From assembly GCA_032718475.1 (NCBI GenBank), contig JAUCBJ010000004.1:1-35240 (forward strand): 35,240 bases of DNA. The letters run 5' to 3'. Under the pieces are notes generated by a model. That model saw nothing but the letters and a program-made list of their open reading frames with translations. It had not been told where the DNA came from and searched no databases. This document shows, piece by piece, positions 19,490-30,380 of this stretch; position 1 is the first letter of the stretch; every line of letters begins with the position of its first letter. The position numbers and the translations under genes are program-made. Source of the DNA: Nemertoderma westbladi (lineage: Eukaryota > Xenacoelomorpha > Nemertodermatida > Nemertodermatidae).

Positions 19490-20196
19490 TCACCCAAATG
19501 GCGACCAATATTGATCGATTTCGATACCGTCGATGGTCACAATACCTTTCCTAAAATCATAGAAAATGGTTCTTCCAGTATTTTCGGATTTCTGTTTCTC
19601 TGCCCTCACTACGTTGTTTAAGGGCGTACATTCACGGCATACCAATGAGTGATCATCCTTCTTTAAGTAAAATTTTTCAAACTCTTTGTCTCCTTTCAGA
19701 TTCCTTGAATTCTGAAGGATACAGTCATGCGTGGCTCTATCACTACACTTTATCAATAACGGATGGGTGCGCATTCCTTTGTCACCACTCTTCACTTCTA
19801 TCCCCTCGGTCCTACAAGATTTTCCCAATCTCATGATCTCTAACTCCCCAACCTTCACCGATGCGTTTACCTTATCTAATATTCTGCTCACCTTAGACTC
19901 ATCATTGTTACCCATGATCTCCGCTATTTCAGAGACCACTAGAAAGATTACATTACGTCCTTTCCGTTCCGACTCGATAGTTTCTATAAACCTCTGTTGG
20001 TTCTGTATTACGGAATAGCAATTGTCTAACTCTTTAAGAAATATTCTATTTCATTTGCTTGTTCAGCAAATTTATTTTCGAAGCACTTTTTTAAATCTCG
20101 TATCTCCTGGATGATAGATGAGCTCGCAATACTACCAGTATCCACTGGTTCGTCTAAGAGATTCTTCAATACCGTAGTAATATCATCTTTCTTCAT
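19490..20196 (-). pseudogene. LINE ORF1 (nucleic-acid-binding), frameshifted
   Basis: The probable start is ATG at 20196-20194 (MKKDDITTVLKNLLDE), followed by a coiled-coil-like stretch (EIRDLKKCFENKFAEQANE). A one-base shift near 20040 moves to the frame LDNCYSVIQNQQRFIETIE, which continues through VKVGELEIMRLGK, HPLLIKCSDRATHDCILQNS and EKFYLKKDD to TGA at 19490. The RLGK ... PLLIK ... IL.NSR layout is that of LINE ORF1 RNA-binding domains upstream of AP-endonuclease ORF2s. The ORF ends one codon before a second stop (TAG 19487-19489), after which the ORF2 frame opens in the same phase. Confidence 0.75.
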
Positions 20197-20485
20197 TGAC
20201 CCCACTCTCGCTCAATTTATCGCGCGCAATTCTGACATCGTTGTCGGTTGTGTCGATGACATTGCCTTCATTGCTTAAAACGCTATAGTATTGTAGAATT
20301 CCTGTTGTGTGGTTCAAGTACAGAAGTAAAGGTACAGCAAGACACTAGCAGACTAGCCAGCCAGCACTTAGGCAATATAACTGTAGGCCTCCAGCCTATG
20401 TAGTACAGGCTCCAGCCTATGACCCCATAGGAATTTTTTAGTAGAAGGAGCGTTCACTAAACCCGTTCACTCTGTTTCCCAAGTT
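20197..20485. other. Probable 5' flank of the minus-strand LINE
   Basis: About 290 bases without an ORF. They include two copies of CTCCAGCCTATG (about 20390 and 20409). The border between LINE 5' UTR and unrelated DNA cannot be fixed. Confidence 0.35.
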
Positions 20486-20850
20486 ACACTCATCAGTCGT
20501 CTCAGCCTAGGTTGAGAACACTCCTCAGTCGTCTCAACCTAGGCTGAGAACACTCCTCAGTCATCTCAGCCTAGGTTGAGAACACACCTCAGTCGTCTCA
20601 ACCTAGGCTGAGAACACTCCTCAGTCGTCTCAGCCTAGGCTGAGAACACTCCTCAGTCATCTCAGCCTAGGTTGAGAACACACCTCAGTCGTCTCAACCT
20701 AGGCTGAGAACACTCCTCAGTCGTCTCAGCCTAGGCTGAGAACACTCCCCAGTTATCTCAGCCTAGGCTGAGAACACTCCCCAGTTATCTCAGCCTCGGC
20801 TGAGAACACTTCCCAGTTATCTCAGCCTAGGCTGAGAACACTCCCCTTAA
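20486..20850. repeat. 32-bp minisatellite, about 11 copies, inverse to the 7129-9596 array
   Basis: Units of CTCAGCCTAGGCTGAGAACA followed by CTCCTCAGTCGT have period 32 and are the reverse complement of the copy A unit. TTGAG and CAACC variants of the core alternate in a regular two- to three-unit pattern. Confidence 0.93.
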
Positions 20851-21141
20851 GCTGCGATGACTCCCTAATTGAGTTATAATAACCGTACCTGTGTTATTTT
20901 CGTATATTGCAAAAATAAAACTGTAACCTATGTTATTGAGATATCGCTTATTGTTTTGGTTAGAATAGCCCGCCACTTAACCTGCTCCTTTCCATTAATT
21001 AAGAAATCTAGGGAGAAAACTGGGGAGTGTTCTGAGCCTAGGCTGAGAAGACTGTGGAGTCATATTTGTCGGGGAGTTATCTCAGCCTGTTACACCGGGG
21101 TTGGGCTAGGCTGCGCATTTAAAGCACTGTGCCCAAACAGA

Positions 21142-21213
21142 GCTGCCCAATCTAGGGATCGAACAAGGGCTTCCTACTTGGAAGACCATGAATATCACCA
21201 CTAGACCAGGCCG
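21142..21213 (-). repeat. tRNA-derived SINE head (tRNA-Gly-like), decayed
   Basis: On the minus strand the stretch has an A-box-like TGGTCTAGTGGTGA, an anticodon-loop-like CTTCCAA (UCC, glycine) and a B-box-like TGTTCGATCCC, with spacing close to a tRNA. The acceptor ends GCCTGGT and ATTGGGC can pair with wobbles, but the T-stem pairs poorly and two bases are missing near position 8, so a working tRNA is unlikely. The A and B boxes are internal Pol III promoter elements. It sits in a part of copy B that A lacks, which supports insertion as a SINE. Confidence 0.6.
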
Positions 21214-21749
21214 TTTTTTTGAAAATACCGTAGCAAACAAGTGAGAACGACCTAAAGTTAGCAGTATTTACAATGTCCTTAGCAAGGGGTTTTAAGCAGG
21301 CGTTATGTGGCGGTTGCAGTAGAAAGGACACATGGAGAAAAGTGAAGTTTTGTGAAAGGTAGAAAGCATATTTAGCTCAGCAAAATAATAATAAAATATA
21401 ATATTTCTAAATCAAAATTTTAAAACCTTTTCAGCTGCCAGATTTAACTAAATGAGTAATAAAAAAGTTACGTTTTTAGACCAGATTTAACTAAACGTAA
21501 CTTCAAGTCTTAAAACGATATGTTGGTCTGTCCGACTGTCTGTTTGTAGGTCTTTTCCACTTTTAGGATGTAGAATATAACAAAGTTAAACACTTAAAAA
21601 ATTAAACACAAAGTTATAACACTAATTTGCTAAAAGTTTTACCTCCGAGGTTTTACAGGTCGGTGATTTCATTGTCAATGTAATTTTTCATGTTTTTCTG
21701 AGTCTAGTAGGTTGTAAAGGCTTTTGCGGATCTAGCAAGTCATTTTTCC

Positions 21750-21880
21750 CGCAAAGTACTCTGTAGGTGTTTTAGCGGACATAAAAAGCCGTTTTCTTAC
21801 TGTGTAGGTGTTTTAGTGGACATAAAAAGCCATTTTTCTGTATGTGTACTTTAGCGGACATAACTAGTGATTTTATGCCG
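21750..21880. repeat. Three ~45-bp tandem copies with TTTTAGCGGACATAA
   Basis: GTGTTTTAGCGGACATAAAA and close variants occur near 21767, 21810 and 21848. Copy A has one or two diverged equivalents near 5955-6005 in inverse orientation. Confidence 0.7.
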
Positions 21881-23119
21881 CAATACGCCAAAATACTCTT
21901 GATACAGTGTAGTTCAGATGACGACATCTATCAGCTGATATGTCCACGTAGAGCTTTTCTTTGTTCTTTGTTCGGCTCGACCAATCAGAGCGATTTTCAT
22001 TTTATTTGCACAGAAGCCTCCGGGAAATCGCGCAATGCATTATGGTCTTTGTTTACCTTTTTTCCTGAGCCCAGAACATCGGCTGTGGAATTATTCTGTG
22101 TTTCAGACTTTAGCCAAAACATTAGAACGGCTTTGATCATAGAAACGTATAACTGTTATCCTGCCATACCTGGCATACCAGACTCACCTTACCTTTCACC
22201 GCATTATTTTACTGCTATTTACTGTCGGTTATTAATTGTTAGAAGTTGATTGATATGTTGTTATATTTGGAGAATATCGATGAATAATCATAAAACCCCA
22301 ATCTTCTTGATATACTGAAGGTTAGAGAGACCGGTTACATATAGCAATTGCGACTTACATTATAGTGGTTTTGGAGTGAATTGAATGCTATTTCATAGAC
22401 CCTACATGTGACAGTTGCTGTTCTCCTTATATATGATCAAATTTAGTGAAGGTCGGCCGATCAGTGTGCAGCAGTGTGAGGTAGTGTGCATGAGTATGAC
22501 AGGTAACAAAGCATTTCCTAAAGAATGCGCTTTATACGAAAATCATTAGCCATCCCGTTGTGTTTAGTGTAAGTCATAACTCTGTTTATATACTTAGAGC
22601 GCCACGTCCTAAAGGAACTGTTAATATTTCCCGAAAGTGAATAATATTTGTCAGAGATTATATATTAACGATCAATCGAATAATACAGTAGGCCTACACC
22701 GCAATATAAGGTCAGAGCATCCGAATCCAGTCTCCCTTAACCGTGGGTGAATGGTCGCGCATAGGCTGGATTCGGCTAATGTAGCTTTATGTGTATCAAA
22801 TACTTGTGATAGGCTAAAGTCGATTTATAACCTAGAAGACACCTAAATTTGGCAGGTTAAACTGCTAAAGGTCTAAAAGCGCGAACATAGGTCTGTCTGT
22901 TTGTCTGTCAGTCTGTCTGTTGTCTGTCAAATATAAGAAAACACACCAATTTGCTTAAATTTTCGACTTGGGGGTTTTCCAGGTCGGTGATTTCATTTCG
23001 ACTACAGTTTTCATGTTTGACAGAATCTAGTCTGTCTGTCAGACTATTTGTCTGTCCGTCTGTCCGTATTTTAGATTTTATTTTAGTATACATTTGACAG
23101 ACAGATAGAAAGAAAGACC

Positions 23120-23212
23120 AACAGAGAGACATAAAGACTGATAGAGAGACAGAAAGACTGACAGAGAGACAGAAAGACTGACAGAGAGACAGAAAGACTG
23201 ACAGAGAGACAG
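23120..23212. repeat. 20-bp tandem repeat GAGAGACAGAAAGACTGACA
   Basis: About four and a half near-perfect units lie on the right side of the GTCT-rich foldback. On the minus strand they produce a spurious Ser/Leu-rich open frame. Confidence 0.85.
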
Positions 23213-23571
23213 AGATTCCGCCAAACATGAAAACTGAAATTAGAAATGAAATCACCGAATAGGAAAACCCCCATATCGAAAATATTAACGTTGTGATGTG
23301 CTTCATTATTGTCAGACTACTTTATTAACAAACATTCTTACAGACAATTTTGATCGGCGTTTTGTTCGAACTACGATATTTTGTCAAACTTCCGTATAGT
23401 TTTGGGGATTTTACAAAAGCAAAAATATATCTAGAGCTTAAACCAAATATACCATGAGAAAGCCCGAAAAATTTGCTACAAAATGAGATGTATTCCAAAA
23501 GTTTGATTTTTGGGTCATGTTTCCTTTCTACTGCAACCGCCACATATGCAGGTGTTGTAGTGTCATAGGAT

Positions 23572-26500
23572 CAGAGTCATCAACCAATATACCAAGTATG
23601 GGGAACAATATACACTAGTTTTAGTTTCTAGTTGCCATGACAACGGGTAACTTTGACTAGAAACGGATTAAATATTAGCAGTAGCGTTCTAATGCGATTG
23701 GAATGTTCGAATCGCATTCATACGAGATTCGAATGTGCTCTTTTATGTAGTGAAAACAACTAATTCATATGAAAAGCACTTTGTAAACAATTCAGACGAT
23801 TGCCATAGCAGCTAGAAAGTAAAAAAATATTGCAAAATTTTTCTTATACTCGATATAGTGGGAGTGGTGGTTGATTTAATGACGCTACGGCTAATATATA
23901 GCCCTTTTATACTACGTATTGTGGGAGTGGTGGTTGATTTAATGACGCTACGGCTAATATATAGCCCATTTATACTCGATATAGTAGGAGTGGTGGTTGA
24001 TTTAATGACGCTACGGCTAATATATAGCCCTTTTATACTCGATATAGTGGGAGTGGTGGTTGATTTAATGACGCTACGGCTAATATATAGCCCTTTTATA
24101 CTCGATATAGTGGGAGTGGTGGTTGATTTAATGACGCTACGGCTAATATATAGCCCTTTTATACTACGTATTGTGGGAGTGGTGGTTGATTTAATGACAC
24201 TACGGCTAATATATAGCCCTTTTATACTCGATATAGTGGGAGTGGTGGTTGATTTAATGACGCTACGGCTAATATATAGCCCTTTTATACTCGATATAGT
24301 GGGAGTGGTGGTTGATTTAATGACGCTACGGCTAATATATAGCCCTTTTATACTCGATATAGTGGGAGTGGTGGTTGATTTAATGACGCTACGGCTAATA
24401 TATAGCCCTTTTATACTCGATATAGTGGGAGTGGTGGTTGATTTAATGACGCTACGGCTAATATATAGCCCTTTTAGACTCGGTATAGTGGGAGTGGTGG
24501 TTGATTTAATGACGTTACGGCTAATATATAGCTCTTTTATACTCGATATAGTGGGAGTGGTGGTTGATTTAATGACGCTACGGCTAATATATAGCCCTTT
24601 TATACTCGATATAGTGGGAGTGGTAGGTGATTTAATGACGCTACGGCTAATATATAGCCCTTTTATACTCGATATAGTGGGAGTGGTGGTTGATTTAATG
24701 ACGCTACGGCTAATATATAGCCCTTTTATACTCGATATAGTGGGAGTGGTGGTTGATTTAATGACGCTACGGCTAATATATAGCCCTTTTATACTCGGTA
24801 TAGTGGGAGTGGTAGGTGATTTAATGACGCTACGGCTAATATATAGCCCTTTTATACTCGATATAGTGGGAGTGGTTGTTGATTTAATGACGCTACGGCT
24901 AATATATAGCCCTTTTATACTCGATATAGTGGGAGTGGTGGTTGATTTAATGACGCTACGGCTAATATATAGCCCTTTTATACTCGGTATAGTGGGAGTG
25001 GTGGTTGATTTAATGACGCTACGGCTAATATATAGCCCTTTTATACTACGTATTGTGGGAGTGGTGGTTGATTTAATGACGCTACGGCTAATATATAGCC
25101 CTTTTATACTCGATATAGTGGGAGTGGTGGGTGATTTAATGACGCTACGGCTAATATATAGCCCTTTTATACTCGATATAGTGGGAGTGGTGGTTGATTT
25201 AATGACGCTACGGCTAATATATAGCCCTTTTATACTACGTATTGTGGGAGTGGTGGTTTATTTAATGACGCTACGGCTAATATATAGCCCTTTTATACTA
25301 CGTATTGTGGGAGTGGTGGTTGATTTAATGACGCTACGGCTAATATATAGCCCTTTTATACTCGATATAGTGGGAGTGGTGGTTGATTTAATGACGCTAC
25401 GGCTAATATATAGCCCTTTTATACTCGATATAGTGGGAGTGGTGGTTGATTTAATGACGCTACGGCTAATATATGGCCCTTTTATACTACGTATTGTGGG
25501 AGTGGTGGTTGATTTAATGACGCTACGGCTAATATATAGCCCTTTTATACGCGATATAGTGGGAGTGGTGGTTGATTTAATGACGCTACGGCTAATATAT
25601 AGCTCATTTATACTCGATATAGTGGGAGTGGTGGTTGATTTAATGACGCTACGGCTAATATATAGCCCTTTTATACTACGTATTGTGGGAGTGGTGGTTG
25701 ATTTAATGACGCTACGGCTAATATATAGCCCTTTTATACTCGGTATAGTGGGAGTGGTGGTTGATTTAATGACGCTACGGCTAATATATAGCTCTTTTAT
25801 ACTCGATATAGTGGGAGTGGTGGTTGATTTAATGACGCTACGGCTAATATATAGCCCTTTTATACGCGATATAGTGGGAGTGGTGGTTGATTTAATGACG
25901 CTACGGCTAATATATAGCCCTTTTATACTCGATATAGTGGGAGTGGTGGTTGATTTAATGACGCTACGGCTAATATATAGCCCTTTTATACTCGATATAG
26001 TGGGAGTGATGGTTGATTTAATGACGCTACGGCTAATATATAGCCCTTTTATACTCGATATAGTGGGAGTGGTGGTTGATTTAATGACACTACGGCTAAT
26101 ATATAGCCCTTTTATACTCGATATAGTGGGAGTGGTGGTTGATTTAATGACGCTACGGCTAATATATAGCCCTTTTATACTCGATATAGTGGGAGTGGTG
26201 GTTGATTTAATGACGCTACGGCTAATATATAGCCCTTTTATACTCGGTATAGTGGGAGTGGTGGTTGATTTAATGACGCTACGGCTAATATATAGCCCTT
26301 TTATACTCGATATAGTGGGAGTGGTAGGTGATTTAATGACGCTACGGCTAATATATAGCCCTTTTATACTCGATATAGTGGGAGTGGTGGTTGATTTAAT
26401 GACGCTACGGCTAATATATAGCCCTTTTATACTCGATATAGTGGGAGTGGTGGTTGATTTAATGACGCTACGGCTAATATATAGCCCTTTTATACTCGGT

Positions 26501-28340
26501 ATAGTGGGAGTGGTGGTTGATTTAATGACGCTACGGCTAATATATAGCCCTTTTATACTACGTATTGTGGGAGTGGTGGTTGATTTAATGACGCTACGGC
26601 TAATATATAGCCCTTTTATACTCGGTATAGTGGGAGTGGTGGTTGATTTAATGATGCTACGGCTAATATATAGCCCTTTTATACTCGATATAGTGGGAGT
26701 GGTGGTTGATTTAATGACGCTACGGCTAATATATAGCCCTTTTATACTCGATATAGTGGGAGTGGTGGTTGATTTAATGACGCTACGGCTAATATATAGC
26801 CCTTTTATACTCGATATAGTGGGAGTGGTGGTTGATTTAATGACGCTACGGCTAATATTTTATACTACGTATGGTGGGAGTGGTGGTTGATTTAATGACG
26901 CTACGGCTAATATATAGCCCTTTTATACTCGATATAGTGGGAGTGGTGGTTGATTTAATGACGCTATGGCTAATATATAGCCCTTTTATACTACGTATTG
27001 TGGGAGTGGTGGTTGATTTAATGACGCTACGGCTAATATATAGCCCTTTTATACTCGATATAGTGGGAGTGGTGGTTGATTTAATGACGCTACGGCTAAT
27101 ATATAGCCCTTTTATACTACGTATTGTGGGAGTGGTGGTTGATTTAATGACGCTACGGCTAATATATAGCCCTTTTATACTCGATATAGTGGGAGTGGTA
27201 GGTGATTTAATGACGCTACGGCTAATATATAGCCCTTTTATACTCGATATAGTGGGAGTGGTGGGTGATTTAATGACGCTACGGCTAATATATAGCCCTT
27301 TTATACTCGATATAGTGGGAGTGGTGGGTGATTTAATGACGCTACGGCTAATATATAGCCCTTTTATACTCGATATAGTGGGAGTGGTGGTTGATTTAAT
27401 GACGCTACGGCTAATATATAGCCCTTTTATACTCGATATAGTGGGAGTGGTGGGTGATTTAATGACGCTACGGCTAATATATAGCCCTTTTATACTCGAT
27501 ATAGTGGGAGTGGTGGTTGATTTAATGACGCTACGGCTAATATATAGCCCTTTTATACTACGTATTGTGGGAGTGGTGGTTGATTTAATGACGCTACGGC
27601 TAATATATAGCCCTTTTATACTCGATATAGTGGGAGTGGTGGTTGATTTAATGACGCTACGTCTAATATATAGCCCTTTTATACTCGATATAGTGGGAGT
27701 GGTGGTTGATTTAATGACGCTACGGCTAATATATAGCCCTTTTATACTCGATATAGTGGGAGTGGTGGGTGATTTAATGACGCTACGGCTAATATATAGC
27801 CCTTTTATACTCGATATAGTGGGAGTGGTGGGTGATTTAATGACGCTACGGCTAATATATAGCCCTTTTATACTCGATATAGTGGGAGTGGTGGTTGATT
27901 TAATGACGCTACGGCTAATATATAGCCCTTTTATACTCGATATAGTGGGAGTGGTGGGTGATTTAATGACGCTACGGCTAATATATAGCCCTTTTATACT
28001 CGATATAGTGGGAGTGGTGGTTGATTTAATGACGCTACGGCTAATATATAGCCCCTTTTATACTCGATATAGTGGGAGTGGTGGGTGATTTAATGACGCT
28101 ACGGCTAATATATAGCCCTTTTATACTCGATATAGTGGGAGTGGTGGGTGATTTAATGACGCTACGGCTAATATATAGCCCTTTTATACTCGATATAGTG
28201 GGAGTGGTGGGTGATTTAATGACGCTACGGCTAATATATAGCCCGTTTCTAGTCAAAAAGTTACCCGTTGCCATGGCAACTATAAACTGAAAATAGTGCC
28301 TATTGTTCCTTATACTTGATATATTGGCGGTAGACTCTGT
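23572..28340. mobile_element. Foldback element carrying a 63-bp satellite
   Basis: The left end 23572-23690 and right end 28225-28340 are inverted copies: CAGAGTC, CCAATATA.CAAGTAT, GGAACAATA, AGTTGCCATG.CAACGGGTAACTTT and GACTAGAAACGG are shared in order. All of the satellite array lies between them. The inverted ends run into a satellite-like stretch on both sides: the left end continues GGATTAAATATTAGCAGTAGCG, a degenerate inverse unit, and the right end continues directly out of the last unit. No transposase is present and no clear target-site duplication is visible. The layout resembles foldback (FB-type) elements with tandemly repeated interiors. Confidence 0.65.
23853..28243. repeat. 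63-bp satellite array, about 70 copies
   Basis: Units start near ATAGTGGGAGTGGTGGTTGA and contain TTTAATGACGCTACGGCTAA and TATATAGCCCTTTTATACTC. Variation is concentrated at a few sites: CTCGATATAGT or CTACGTATTGT, CGAT or CGGT, and GTGGTTGAT or GTGGGTGAT. Variant orders recur in blocks (for example the run around 24790-25040 and that at 26240-26560), indicating block amplification. One shortened unit near 26855-26875 and a one-base insertion near 28053 break the frame, so the long open frames over the array are not under coding constraint. The stretch 27180-28243 is enriched in the GTGGGTGAT variant. Confidence 0.96.
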
Positions 28341-28942
28341 TGGTTTCCGCCGTTGCTATGTTTCCTACAACTGTAATTGATAGCTTAAAGATAGCTATAG
28401 CTATCTCTGGATACGCTCACAGATCTACGACGAGGATATATCACCCTTAATATAATAAGATTTGTTTCATAGAATAAATTATTATATATATATATATATA
28501 ATAATGTATGGATTGACAGGTGATGATTGGCCCTAATAATTATTGTGGTAGACCTATACTAAATTATTATATATTACTAACATAACATTATATTTACAGC
28601 AATATCATCGCGTTCGGTAATATGTGGCATGGCAAATTATTTATAAAGATTCCGCATGTTTATGAGATTTTTTCAACATAGGTTTAAAGGTATTCTATGT
28701 ATGTTGATTATCCACATTTCCCAGAAATGGACTGAAGCCATTAATAATTATGTCATAAAAATAAGCTATATGCTAGCATAAGGTGAATCAAATGATTCTA
28801 AAAAAATATTGGATATTTTTAAAAACATATAAAAGTTAAAAGCTTGAAAGTGATGATCAATGTTAATATTTTAATGTCAATAAATATAGAAAAACATTCA
28901 AAGGATTGAAAGATTAAAAAATATACACTGTAAATACGATTT
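28341..28942. other. AT-rich DNA without a gene
   Basis: I see only a short (TA)n at 28483-28501 and TA-rich palindromic stretches. No supported ORF, RNA or element end was found. Confidence 0.6.
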
Positions 28943-29150
28943 CGGGGGCAATTGTCCGGGGGGGCAATTGTCTGGGGGGAATTGTCCGGGGGCAATTGTC
29001 TGGGGGGAATTGTCCGGGGGCAATTGTCCGGGGGGGGGGGGTTGTCTGGGGGGCAATTGTCAGGGGCAATTATCCGGAGGACCAATTGTCCAGTGGCAAT
29101 TGGCTGGTGGCAATTTTCCGGGGCGAAATTGTCCCGGGGGGGGGGGGGGC
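28943..29150. repeat. G-rich minisatellite with CAATTGTC core
   Basis: About a dozen copies of GGCAATTGTC or GGGAATTGTC are separated by runs of 3-11 G, with period drifting around 13-17 bases. Poly-G runs at about 29031-29041 and 29136-29149. CAATTG is self-complementary, so the units combine a short palindrome with potential G-quadruplex runs. The open frames over it are compositional artefacts. Confidence 0.85.
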
Positions 29151-30349
29151 GGTGGGGGTAATTGTCTTAGTTCCACGGTAATAGTAATACATGCTGCCTA
29201 AGCGCACTCAGTACTGCTGTATTACCTGATGCCTCCTCCACCGGTTCATATTTGTCCAGCACTTCGGCCTACCTAAAGTTACCTATACAACACCAGTGCC
29301 AATCTAATAGCCATATGTCTGGCGTGATCAGTGGTATTCCGAAATACCCTGGTATTATTTTGTTTAGTATATACCCAATTACCCAACCCAAATTTAGACA
29401 CTTCCTTCCTGTCTTTATAATGAAATTAACCAGAATGTCATGTATAATTTTGATTTATAAACACTCTCTCTCTTAGATAGAACAGCCCAATAATGCTGCG
29501 AAATATTAGCCCGCGTCCATTTTGTAGTGCACCTCATTAATTTTTATTTAGCTTTTTAGGCAATATATAGATCAGCTTGAAAGGGATACTGAACTTGGAC
29601 ATGAGAGAATCGAAATTACGACAACTATGGAGAATCGGGAAGCCTGGAAGGATCTCATTTCCACTGCCCGCGCTCTCTCGATCTAGTAGTAGTATGAACT
29701 ATAAAGTAAATAAAATCTTCCACACATCTCCTATTTAACAAGAGAGCGCAGCGAGCGATGACTATAAATTAGGACGAGGGCCGAAAAGGTAAAGCAATTA
29801 TTTTATTTTCCGTACAATAAATATGTAATTATATGGTTAATATGTCGTATAATTGTTATCAACGTTTATAATTACGTATTTTTACTGGAGCTTATAGCTT
29901 ATAGCTTATAGCTTATAGTTTCTTTTCAGCTTGGCCGATCTATGGCACGGCGTTTGGGTCGTTATTATCTCACGTTTTTTTTTCCAGACGGAAAAACTGG
30001 TCTATAAAATATCACATAAAACGTCCTAAAAAAACGTGCCAAAAGGCATTTCAAAACGGTGCTTACGGTTCTACAGAAGCTTAGCTAAACGGTATTTGAC
30101 GTAACTATTTAAATCAACATCAATTATCATGAAATCGACACGATAATTGCATTTTAATATTTTGGTGGTTGTCATAAAGGCTTCGTAAACGAAACCGCGA
30201 AACTTTGACGTAGTACCCTAAAGGGATAATGAATGGCCGTACTTCGAGTACAGCCTGAAGTTATAGTTTATTCCAAATTGATTGGCGGCGATGGCAATTA
30301 TTTTTGAAGCTTACTGAAATTTATGAAATCATATTCAATTAGGGCTATG

Positions 30350-30355
<6 letters not shown>
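29151..30355. other. Mostly featureless AT-rich DNA
   Basis: Apart from the LINE remnant at 29558-29686 and four copies of AGCTTAT (about 29889-29918), I see no gene, RNA or repeat end. The short frame at 29252-29476 has no domain signal. Confidence 0.5.
29558..29686 (+). pseudogene. Short LINE C-terminal remnant
   Basis: After a stop, a 42-codon frame reads RQYIDQLERDTELGHERIEI, then TTTMENREAWKDLISTARAL, ending at TAG 29684-29686. The pattern (R.YIDQL..DT ... M.NREAWK.L) is the common C-terminus of LINE polyproteins in the RTE/Jockey-like range. An acceptor-like TTTTTATTTAGCTTTTTAG precedes it, so a last exon of a host gene is possible but less likely. Everything upstream is unrecognisable. 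Confidence 0.5.

Positions 30356-30380
<25 letters not shown>

Larger units (their letters stand above)
20486..22890 (-). repeat. Composite interspersed repeat, copy B (inverse of copy A)
   Basis: Read on the minus strand, it is colinear with 4879-7200: TTCGCGCTTTTAGACCTTT, CATTCACCC, TTAACAGTTCCTTTAGGACG, GATTGGTCG, TATGTCCGCTAAAACACC, GCTGAGATAACTCCCC, CTCAATTAGGGAGTCAT, then the 32-bp array. Between about 21100 and 21690 it holds material not found in A, including the tRNA-like SINE and a segment related to 22920-23550. It has no convincing coding frame. Copy B's 32-bp array has only about 11 units against about 77 in A. Confidence 0.72.
21300..23550. repeat. Nested foldback repeat with inverted ends and GTCTGTCTGTC core
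   Basis: GTGGCGGTTGCAGTAGAAAG near 21307 is inverted at about 23525-23545. A second block, AGGTCGGTGATTTCATT with a following TTTTCATGTTT, occurs at 21657 and 22981 in direct orientation and, diverged, at about 23245 in inverse orientation. Between the last two lie GTCTGTCTGTC runs (22890-23065) and their inverse GACAGACAG / GAGAGACAGAAAGACTGACA (23095-23215), so 22890-23300 can fold back on itself. The layout suggests a TIR element whose interior overlaps copy B. Confidence 0.55.

Noticed and set aside
16905-20196. Single LINE with a 5' inversion by twin priming
   Set aside because: The inverted 5' part lies beyond the 3' tail of the plus-strand LINE, not in front of it, and a minisatellite separates them; two insertions are simpler.
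21142-21213. Functional tRNA-Gly gene
   Set aside because: T-stem pairs are mostly lost and two bases are missing between the acceptor and D arms; a SINE relic fits better.
22908-23306. Ser/Leu-rich membrane-like protein on the minus strand
   Set aside because: Translation of the GACAGACAG / GAGAGACAG tandem repeats.
23858-28088. Giant repeat proteins of 1010 and 405 residues
   Set aside because: They exist only because the satellite period (63) is divisible by three. Frame-breaking indels occur, the opposite strand is open too, and there are no signal, splice or start features.
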